The notes below the pieces were generated by a model. It saw nothing but the letters and a program-made list of their open reading frames with translations, did no database searches and was not told the origin of the DNA. DNA of 64,000 nucleotides, taken from positions 40,193,001 to 40,257,000 of the forward strand of contig CATIUR010000001.1 in NCBI GenBank assembly GCA_949592205.1, in the 5' to 3' direction. The position numbers were made by a program, and so were the translations under genes. Source of the stretch: Helichrysum umbraculigerum (Eukaryota; Streptophyta; Magnoliopsida; Asterales; Asteraceae). How positions within the stretch are numbered: position 1 is the stretch's first letter; the number at the start of each line of letters is the position of its first letter. Below are positions 55,561 through 64,000 of this stretch, piece after piece.

Positions 55561-58374
55561 ATACTGATGTGCACTAAACGTATCGATCTAAGGTTTGTGT
55601 CATTTTCACGTCACTCTAAGGTTTGTAATGTATTCACATTACCAATTGGTTAGGCATTTTCATGTCTCAAATGGCGTAGCCCAAGAATCAAACGGTTTGT
55701 AATGTTTTCACATTACCTAACGATTTGGCATTTACATGTCTCTTTTATAGTTTTGTTAAACTATCTAATGGTTATAATGTTTTCACATTATCAAAGTTTT
55801 TATTGGTTAAGTCTAATAAATAACTTTATTAGCTCTAATGTTTTCATGATTATCAAAACTGTTTTGATCTAAGGATCACAAAATCTTTTTAAGATCATAA
55901 CATTTTTAAAAAAATAAATTGTTTTCACAATTGTTTGACAAATTATCAACATTTACATGTTACAGGAAATACTCATTGGGAGTTTATTATTGTCTGTAAT
56001 ATATTTTAGGATCCTGAAATCTTAAGATCCTAAACTCAAGATAATATGAAATCCGGATAAGGATCCTGGAATCTTAGGATCCTAAACTCGGGATTATCAC
56101 AGATCCGATTAAGGATCCTCGAAATCTGTAATGTTGAATGGATATTGAGAGAATCTTCTCATTATCCTGAATGTGTTCTGAGGGAATCTCCTCAGGATCC
56201 TGTTTCTAAGCAACTATCAAGTAATTGTGTGTACTGAGGGAATCTCCTCAGTATCCTGAAGACACAAGATGCAGGTAAAATCCTAGTACTATTCATACCA
56301 AAAGATTTCAGGATTATGCATCCTGAATTAAGATTCAAAAGAAGTACGGAAGATAAAATTGTCTTGTGGCCAACATGAACCACATTCAACACCACCATGG
56401 TTGACTATGCCAAGTCAACCTCACCCCAAAATAATTGTTTTGTTACAATCACAACCCTTGGAATCTAAAAACATAAAAGCTAAAATGGGCTCCGGCTAGT
56501 TATATACCTTCCTTGCCCAGGGGTAAACCTGCATCTTCAGCAGGATCCTCTGGAATCTCTGATGTTAGCACTGGATTCTCCATCTCGGTGTCTTCGATGT
56601 CAACTGGAACCTTCTGTGTTGAGGCGTTGGGAATCTTCTTAACTGGTTTTTTGGTACCTTTACTACTAGCTTCATCGAGGGAATCTCCAACCTTTGGATT
56701 CTCGCCCTCCAATTATGCTAACTTGTCCTGCCAGGCTTGGATATTCCAAAAGGTAATGTCAAGGCCTTTAGCACTAGCTTCAGACGCCATCAGGATCCTA
56801 GCCTTGAGCACCGCAGCATCCGCATCTTTCTTGACACCTGCGACCATAACCTCACGTTCTTCATCAATTCTTTTCTGAGCTTCAACATCTTTTTGGCCAG
56901 CATAAGCTTTCATGTCTTCAATTTCTCTCTTCAGAAAGGCATTTTCCCGAGAAGAAGTTTCGGCAGCAATGGCAGCTGACTTCTTGATGCTCTCAATTAT
57001 CTCCAGTTTCTCCTTATAACATTTGGAGGCTTGTTCCATGATCTAGAGAAGACAGATATAATTAAAGTATAAAGTTGTATGTACAGATGAAAGGTTGAAC
57101 AAGGGTGACAAGATATACCTTGTCAAAATCTAGTGTGGTTTCATCAGGATCCTCATTGACGTTGGCTTTCCTCTTCTTGGTAGTTGATCCAGAATGGAGG
57201 TTAGGGACTTTGGCCTTGCTGGATTCGGTAACTAATTTTTCCACCTTGATCGGTACATCTTCATCATCAATATCCGACAAGGAGAAATAGGATGCTGTTT
57301 TAAAGAATTATCGTATTAAAAAGCAGGAAAGAGGCATTTTTTTTATAGAATACAAGATTTACGTGCCGTAGTGGGAGTTGCTCTTTGTGGCTTCATGACT
57401 TCCAGTGAAGGGGAATACAAAAATGTTCTGACACCCTCGGGAACTTGTAAGAAGTTCTTTATCAATTCTTCTGTATCATGGAGAGGAGGAGCTAAATTTT
57501 CGAAGATGGCTACAAAAGAAACAAGATAAGTTAGAGGTAGAAATACGCGTAGAATGGAACCCTAAGATAATTTTGATCCTACCCTTTGTGAGCCAAATAG
57601 TAAGGATCAATTCTTCATCAGGAAGAGATTTGCGATCAACGAAGAAGAACCTCTCTTTCCAATTAGGATTGTTCTGAGTGCTACAAAGGACGAGGTGTTT
57701 ACGTCTGGGCTTGATTTTGAAAAGAAAATAATTAGAGCCATGCGAGCGAAGGTGATAGGTTTGGGCTACTTCAGGAATTCCAAGGTGAGTATGATAAGAT
57801 TCATTGACAGAATGAATGATGAAAAGGGTGCGCCAAATCATAGGCATTGTTTGTGAATAACATAACCCTGTCATGCCAAAGAAGTCGCTGAAAACCTCCG
57901 GGAATGGATATTTGAGCGCTAGGGTAAAAGGAAACTCAGGGAAGCATATCCATCGATCTGATTGATGATCAGCGTGGACATTAGGATCATAAGGTCGGAA
58001 AATAGTGTTTTCAGGGAAAGCGCTTTTGAGCTTTTGTATATCGAAATCAGATAGAGAAGATGAAACAGGGTCGGAAATCATTTTTTGATCAATAAATTCA
58101 GGAAGGTCCGACTCGTTTCTAGTTGCAGGTTTCATTTTCAATACGAAAGGAAGTGAAAAATGAAGGAGAAGAGAAAGGATTAATACCTGAGAACGAGCCG
58201 AGTATAAGACGGAATAGAAGTTGAATGAGATACGACGTGCGTCAGAATAGCTATAAATACTCGGACGCGATAATCGATGCAACTACCTAACATGATTTAA
58301 GCAGTTATCCTGAGAAGTTACAACGTTTAAGGATCCTGAAAAACGTTATAACTTCGTGGGCAATTGTTGTGGGT
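55561..58374 (+). repeat. Tat 3' region, copy 2
   Basis: Resumes directly after LTR P1 at the same base context as copy 1 and ends at GTGGGCAAT before LTR P2. It contains both stem-loop arrays, the conserved GTGGCCAACATGAACC block (56367 on) and the longer antisense gene. Confidence 0.8.
56500..58135 (-). CDS. Antisense ORF of Tat copy 2, four exons, putative gypsy-type transposon domain
   Basis: On the minus strand: exon 1 58135-57583 (ATG at 58135, MKPATRNESDLPE), exon 2 57509-57363, exon 3 57294-57119, exon 4 57042 downward. All three introns have GT and AG ends and the phases join without a shift. Exon 1 encodes a domain (DRWICFPEFPFTLALKYPFPEVFSDFFGMTGL, in part; PMIWRTLFIIHSV) resembling the Pfam family described as putative gypsy-type transposon. 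Exon 3 is acidic with a KKRK basic motif. Exon 4 is a coiled coil (KREIEDMKAYAGQKDVEAQK) with LDITFWNIQAWQDKLA. A TAA at 56713-56715 ends it; the same frame continues to 56500. Biological role unknown. Confidence 0.6.
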
Positions 58375-59464
58375 AGATTCTTACATAACTTTGCAGGATC
58401 CTTATTAGCATCATGATATCGACATACAGGTATGAAAAGTATTTATATTTTATGCTCGTATCTTAGAATAATGATAGTTTGTTAGTCTGTTTTCAGGATC
58501 ACATATATAGTTAAGGATCGTGGATATATCCTTATCATTTGTCTTGCAGGATCCTATTTAGCCTACGTTTATTTAATATAATAATGCAGGATATTGAATG
58601 TGGGAGATCCTTAAGTGAGGATCCTAACTTTATTCTGGACTATGCATAGCTCAGGATCCCGGACTTATATTAGTTTAGGATCATGTGCTGTTTAACTTTT
58701 TTTTTTACTATAAGTATTGACCAAGTCTTATGAAGAACGCGTTAATAAGATATACTCCGGATTACATGGCAAGGCTTTGATACGATTTTATGAAGACGAA
58801 GTCCGCTGCACGTGTAAAATGGAGTCAAAAGAGACGTTGGAGGTCTTCATCCTTCATCGGAGGATCCGTGAAATCTCGGAAATATTGTTATACGCTCTTA
58901 GTATTTAAATGAGGCATGGATGATCATTTATGTTAACGAATATTCACTATTTTCACCTACAACTCACACGAACACTCTACTATTACTTTCATTTACGCTT
59001 ATTTCATCAACACTTAGCTAGACTCACACACAAATTCACTTAGCCGATCATCCTTGTGCTCTTAGTTTGTAATCAATTACTTTTATTTTTATAAGATTAA
59101 CAAAGGCAAGGATCATTTGATCCTTCCCGAGGTTTTGTGCCGGCGATTAACCTTGATCAAGGGCTTTCCTCGTACATCATCGTGTCGTTTTTGATTGTTT
59201 ATCATTTACATTGCTTTAATCGTATTCTTTTTACATTTTCATTGTCAAAGTAGCATTATCCTTAATCTGTTCTTGAGCTTTGATATTAAATTATTTGTTC
59301 AACAAGGATCAACACATTCAAATCGTTATTTTTAACACGAAATATACACTTACTAATAGAGATAATCGTGTTTCTACGTAATTATCTTGAGAGTAATTTT
59401 TACACCTGACCTCACAAACTAAATTTGATCACTTAATTGCTTTTAGTAATTTTTGACCAAAACA
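58375..59464 (+). repeat. Tat LTR P2, 1,090 bp, plus orientation
   Basis: Begins TGTTGTGGGTAGATT and ends GACCAAAACA. The DNA to its right is the truncated gag of an oppositely oriented Tat element. Confidence 0.88.
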
Positions 59465-61145
59465 ATAGGGATCCTGCGATTATCCTGAACTTCAGGATCC
59501 TGAACTTTATCATGATTCTTCGAGTGATCCTTTTTTTTCCTAATAAATCTTTCAAGTATCCTTTGTTGAGCAGATGGCTGATCTCTTTCCGGAGGGCTAT
59601 GCAATTCTCAGTTATATGGCCAAAATCCTCATGGTATGCACACCACTTAGATTTGTCTTTCCAGGCATAAGATTTATCATTCGTCTTCAGCCACCTTGCT
59701 TTATCTCCGAGATCCTGCATGGCACATAATATACCTGTTGTATCTACAGAAAAATTATAGTCAGTTACTTTAGGATACTCTTCATCATCCTCATCAATAG
59801 TGTTCACACGACGATCCTCATTTTCGGTATAAGGTTTGTTTCTATTTGATCTGAACGAGGATGAATCTGATTTCCTATTAGGCCTATCATATGTTGATTG
59901 AGTATCCACCCTTTTCTGTATCATTGCATCCTCTTCCAGCTTGATGAATCTTAAAGCTCTATTTCTGACTTCGTCAAGGTTCCTACAAGGATTCATAACA
60001 AGATCCTCATAGAATGGGGAATCCCTTTTGATTCCCATCTTAAAGGCTTGCACAGCAGTAGGCATATCCAAATTAGGTATATTCAATGATTCTCTCCCGA
60101 TTCTCCCTACAAAATCTCGAAGAGACTCATTAGTTTTTTGGACAATTCTGTATAAATCAGTTGTTAGCTTTTCAAATGTTCTACTGCAAGAGAATTGATT
60201 GTTAAACAAATTAACCAAATGAGCAAATGAAGTAATAGAGTAAGGGGGAACATTTAACAGCCATTTTAGCGCGGATCCTGTGAGAGTAGAGCCAAAGCCC
60301 TTGCATAAGCATGCTTCTTTAAGATCAGAAGGAATTGGAATGATCTCCATTCTCTCCCTATATTGCGCAATATGCTCCTCAGGATCCGTCATTCCATCAT
60401 ACAACTTCATATTTGGAGTTTGGAATCTTTTCGGGATCTCAGCATCACAGATTGGTGGTGCAAATCTTGAGATCCTATGTGCCGTTGGAGCAACTTCAGG
60501 AATTGGTTGCACAACTCCAGGAACACTCGATATCATATCCTTCAACTTCTGTATTTCCCTTGCCATTATAGGGCTAACCCCAGGATCCTTAAAATTGTTA
60601 GTCCCAACAGTATTATTAGAAGTATAATTATTAAATATGTTACCACCGTCAGGAGTTCTATATGAGGATCCTGGATTAGATTGTTGACCCCTTGACGTAG
60701 AAACTCCTGTAGCAAATATTGGATCTGGGATCCTAGTGCTCCCTTGCATGGATACGAAATCTCCTTGATGTTCCGCAGATGGAGGGGTGCCAAAATCAAG
60801 GATCCTGCTTCGGATAGGAGTAGTAACTCGAGTAGCAGGAGTATCGTTCCTTGTCCTCAAATTCTCCATATCCTTTTTCAGGATTTCGTTGCTCCTTTTC
60901 ACTCGTTGAAGCTGTTCCTTAACCTGCGCAAACATAGACATGATATCCTGGTTAGAAATCATAACAGGGTTCGGATCCGATAGGAATCCGGCCCCCAAAG
61001 AAGTGGATCCGGCCGACGAAAGTCTTGCGTAGATGTTCTGTGACTGTTGTTGAGATGATGTGAGAGGTGGAGCAGGAGGAAGAGTGGTTGGCACAGATGA
61101 TGATGATGGCATAGTAGATGATGTAGATCGTCCTTGGCTCGACAT
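59465..61145 (-). CDS. Tat gag of element M, C-terminus truncated
   Basis: Open from the ATG at 61145 (MSSQGRSTSSTMPSS), 75 bases after the PBS, with no stop to the junction at 59464/59465. The last residues come from LTR P2 read backwards. A Ser/Pro/Thr-rich N-terminus comes first, then a short coiled coil (EQLQRVKRSNEILKKDMENL). The gag domain follows (MKLYDGMTDPEEHIAQYRERM, FTLTG-like GSTLTGSALKWLLNVPPYSI, NESLRDFVGRIGRESLNIP). The nucleocapsid part ends in a zinc-knuckle variant, CAYHEDFGHITENC, with His at the second position, usual in Tat. An about 560-residue open frame makes this the only gag in the window without a lesion before its truncation. Confidence 0.85.
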
Positions 61146-61219
61146 TCTTAACAGAAATTTTTGAAAAAGATGACTCAACAAGGATTTTAACAAGAGTTTG
61201 ATTAAACAAAACACCACTT

Positions 61220-61237
61220 GCCCCACGGTGGGCGCCA
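61220..61237 (-). other. Element M primer binding site
   Basis: On the minus strand it reads TGGCGCCCACCGTGGGGC, the PBS form usual in Tat/Retand/Ogre elements, three bases from the LTR end. Confidence 0.8.
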
Positions 61238-61240
61238 AAT

Positions 61241-62414
61241 TGTTTTGGTCAAAAATTACACTAAGCAATTAAGTGATCAAATTTTGATATGTGAGGTATA
61301 GTGTTTAAAATTACTTTCAAGATAATTACGTAGAAACACGATTATCTATATTAGTAAATAACAATTTTGATTGAAAAACGTACTTTGAACGTGTTAATCC
61401 TTTTTGAATGAATAATTTATGGAAAAGCTCAAAAACAGATTAAGGATAATGTAAATTAAACAATGAAAAAGTATTCAATGACAAAATCTGGTGTTTGTAA
61501 ATAGGATTTGACGATATATTTAAAGTAAAACACAAGGATAATGCAGATTATACGTTACTAATATGAATTGAACAAAGTGAAAGTAAAATCGACACGATGA
61601 TATACGAGGAAAGCCCTTGATCAAGGTTGATCGCCGGCACAAAACCTCGGGAAGGATCAAATGATCCTTGCCTTTGTTAATCTTATTAGAACGAAAATAA
61701 CGAATTACAAACTAAGAGCACAAGGATGATCAGCTAAGTGATTGTGTGTGTGAATCTAACTAAGTGTTGGTGAAAATGAATATGAACGAGAGTAATAGCA
61801 GAGTGTTTATGTGTTTCGCGGGTGGAAATAGTTAGTATTAGTTAACCTAATTGATCATCCATGCCTCATTTATATACTAAGAGTGTATAACAACTATTCT
61901 GAGAATCTCGGGATCCTCCGATGAAGGATGAAGACTTCCAACGTTACTCTTGACTTCAGTTAACACGTGCAGTGGACTTCGTCTCCACAGAATCATATCA
62001 TGGCCTTGTCATGCAATCCGGAGCAAATCTCATATAACGCGTTCCATCCATGACCTGGTCAATACTTAAGAAAAACAAACACGTTATACAGCGCATGATC
62101 CTGAACTAATATAGGTCCAGGATCATGAGCCATGCACATTCCAGAATAAACATAGGATCCTTACTTAATTATCTCATTTATCCATTATCCTGCATAACTA
62201 TGTTAAACAAATATATCCTGAATAGGATCCTGCAAGATAAGTAATAAGAGCATTTCCATGATCCTTAACTATAACTGTGATCCTGAAAGTATACTCACAA
62301 ATTATCATTATCCTATTATGCAAATATAAAATGTAAATGCTTTCCATACCTTTGAGACGAGATTATGATGCTAATCAGGATCCTGCAATGTTAGATAAAA
62401 ATCTACCCACAACA
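61241..62414 (-). repeat. Element M 5' LTR, 1,174 bp
   Basis: Inverted match to P1 and P2. It is about 80 bp longer. It contains many AGGATCCT-type words, as do P1 and P2. Confidence 0.88.
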
Positions 62415-64000
62415 TTGAGGTATTACGAATTTCGTAATTATTTATAATTACGCACAAAACAATCGGAACGAATCCAACAAAAATGTACGATCGTTGGTGA
62501 AACGCCTTTTATGAATAACTTAAAACTAGTTTTAAAAAAAGTTAGTTACTTTGAATTATTATGCTATAACGATAAAGCATAACAATTAACCGATAACAAT
62601 TATACGTTCTATTTAAAACGTAACGTACGCGACGAAAATATACGAAGCGAACCCGACAACCTAATGAAGCAAAATGAATATTTTGAAAACACAAAACTAA
62701 GTATATAAAATGATACTTCAATTTTAGTTAACGTCTAACTATCGTTAAATTGATTAAACGAACTAACGATTAACTAGCGCAATTAACGGGCTAATGACGT
62801 AAATATCTTGTGGTTAACTTAGAAAAATTAGGGAGACAAGTTTGGTGAAGGCCATGCCCTTTTCTTTTGAATATAAGCCGACCAAACCAACCCCTATCAA
62901 ACCCCCATACTTACTAGACTCTTACTTGCTTCTTACACATTCACAAGATCAACCCCATTTCAATACTCAATCTCACCCACTTTCTCTCATTCTCTTGTCT
63001 CTCTCTCGTCCATACTCCAGCCACAAATCACCAAAAACATCACCAAGAAATCACCACAATATCACCATCATCTTCTTGAATTTGCAAAGGAAAGGAGCTA
63101 GAAATCAAGCAAATAACATCATCATCACCATCTCTTTCTAGGTAATTTCTCCAAGCTTTTTAAGAACACATTATTTCCATTTTCTTTCATGTTTTCATGA
63201 TCTAACATGTTAACGAGTTCACTCTTGAAGATCATACTCAAAAACATACAAAATTTATACCTAAAAACGTTTATGTACAACTTACCGAGCACAAAGTACA
63301 AGAATATTTTCTGTCCAGATTTTTATACGTTTTTCTCCACTGAGTTTCGAAACCATAACTCCACCAAAATGATCATTTTTTATGTCAAAAAGTAAGTTTA
63401 AGAAGTTAGCTAAATGATTCAAGTGGCTTCGTAATTTTTTGACTCCGTTTACTACCCGAAAATGAAAATATGAAATCCTACAGCAAAGCTGTTACCGTTG
63501 ACAGATTATTACACTAACTTCACGGGACCATATCTCCGTGTACAAAACTCGAAACGACGTGAGGTCTTTTCCTAAAGACTAGAAATTTAGTTAGCTTTCA
63601 AAGTAGTATAATTGCGTTTTCTACGGATAAGTAGAACTCGAGATATAAACTGATTTTTAGACCTGTGTCGATATTAATAGCTGCTAGACACAGGGTTGAT
63701 TATGTAATTATTTGACCTACTTTTCGTTAGCTAAAAATTATGAAAAAAAATATTGTACGAAGCTAAGACATAGGGGAACGTTGGGTAATTTTTTGGGAAT
63801 TTTTCATAAAGGTTTACTTAGTTAAAACGAGCTCGAAACAAGGCGTAATTTGGTATAAAAACTGTGCGGACTATTTTCGTGTTCCCGCAAAAAAAACGAG
63901 CCACTTCGGGTTTGAGGTAAAATGTGAAAATTACTTTTTACGGGTTCAAATATGATACGATTTTACGTGGAAAAGTTTCGGGTCAAACCGAACATGTTTG
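62415..64000 (+). repeat. Probable part of a Tekay-type LTR
   Basis: No ORF of note. The first 100 bases (ACGTAATTATT-like, CGGAACGAATCC) resemble element A LTR near 12180-12240. A TATA-like GAATATAAG lies at about 62868, followed by a C/T-rich leader-like stretch (62900-63020). An AGGTAA donor-like site lies near 63139. Text around 63540-63620 resembles U5 regions of Tekay-type LTRs. The end lies beyond the window. Assignment is tentative. Confidence 0.45.

Larger units (their letters stand above)
59465..62414 (-). mobile_element. Element M: 5' part of a Tat retrotransposon, minus orientation
   Basis: LTR (61241-62414), PBS (61220-61237) and gag, cut at 59465 by LTR P2. It has the same LTR family as P1 and P2 but inverted. 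Pol is missing. It could be the lost head of the same Tat copy whose tail lies to the left, turned round by an inversion, or a separate copy. Confidence 0.8.

Noticed and set aside
1..64000. Host gene, defence system or gene cluster
   Set aside because: All stretches with coding signs belong to retrotransposon families; no other conserved protein domain was found in either strand.

Overview
The window is plant nuclear DNA made almost entirely of nested long terminal repeat (LTR) retrotransposons. I see no host gene, no ribosomal RNA, no bona fide tRNA gene and nothing prokaryotic. The element types (Athila-like and Tat/Retand-like Ty3/gypsy elements with multi-kilobase LTRs, a Tekay/Del-like gag-only element, two solo LTRs) point to a large-genome eudicot. 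Asteraceae is a weak guess only.

Layout. (1) 1-9063: right-hand part of a pol-less Athila-type element (N1): LTR tail, primer binding site (PBS), two broken non-retroviral-looking ORFs, complete 3' LTR. (2) 9064-10203: gag end and protease of another Athila-type element. (3) From about 10203 a plus-strand Tat element starts inside its reverse transcriptase. It is split by two minus-strand solo LTRs, B (11055-48061, target duplication CATAT) and C (48507-51025, target duplication ATTGC), and its integrase ends at 51928. (4) Solo LTR B is itself split by a gag-only Tekay-like element A (12079-21028) and by a minus-strand, formerly autonomous Athila-type element Ath (21029-46659). (5) Ath is split inside its reverse transcriptase by a complete pol-less element N2 (29077-40835, target duplication ACCGT), a relative of N1. 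(6) 51929-59464: two tandem copies of the Tat 3' region, each with an antisense, intron-containing ORF and each ending in a plus-strand LTR. (7) 59465-62414: head of a minus-strand Tat element (gag, PBS, 5' LTR). (8) 62415-64000: probably part of a Tekay-type LTR running off the window.

How the parts relate. Ath has the Athila gag-pol set. N1 and N2 lack gag-pol but share its PBS, polypurine-tract context, 3' leader hairpins and LTR termini, so they look like non-autonomous partners of an Ath-like helper. All coding regions except the Tat gag carry stops, frameshifts or truncations.

Most unusual signals: (a) arrays of small stem-loops in the Tat 3' region, with constant 6-base loops and stems that change in a compensatory way; (b) arrays of 8-9 bp hairpins with 5-base loops in solo LTRs B and C, whose stem sequence has been replaced across the whole array; (c) the N1/N2 two-ORF family; (d) tRNA-like modules inside the LTRs of element A; (e) the spliced antisense gene of the Tat element. 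All comparisons were made by eye, without alignment software.
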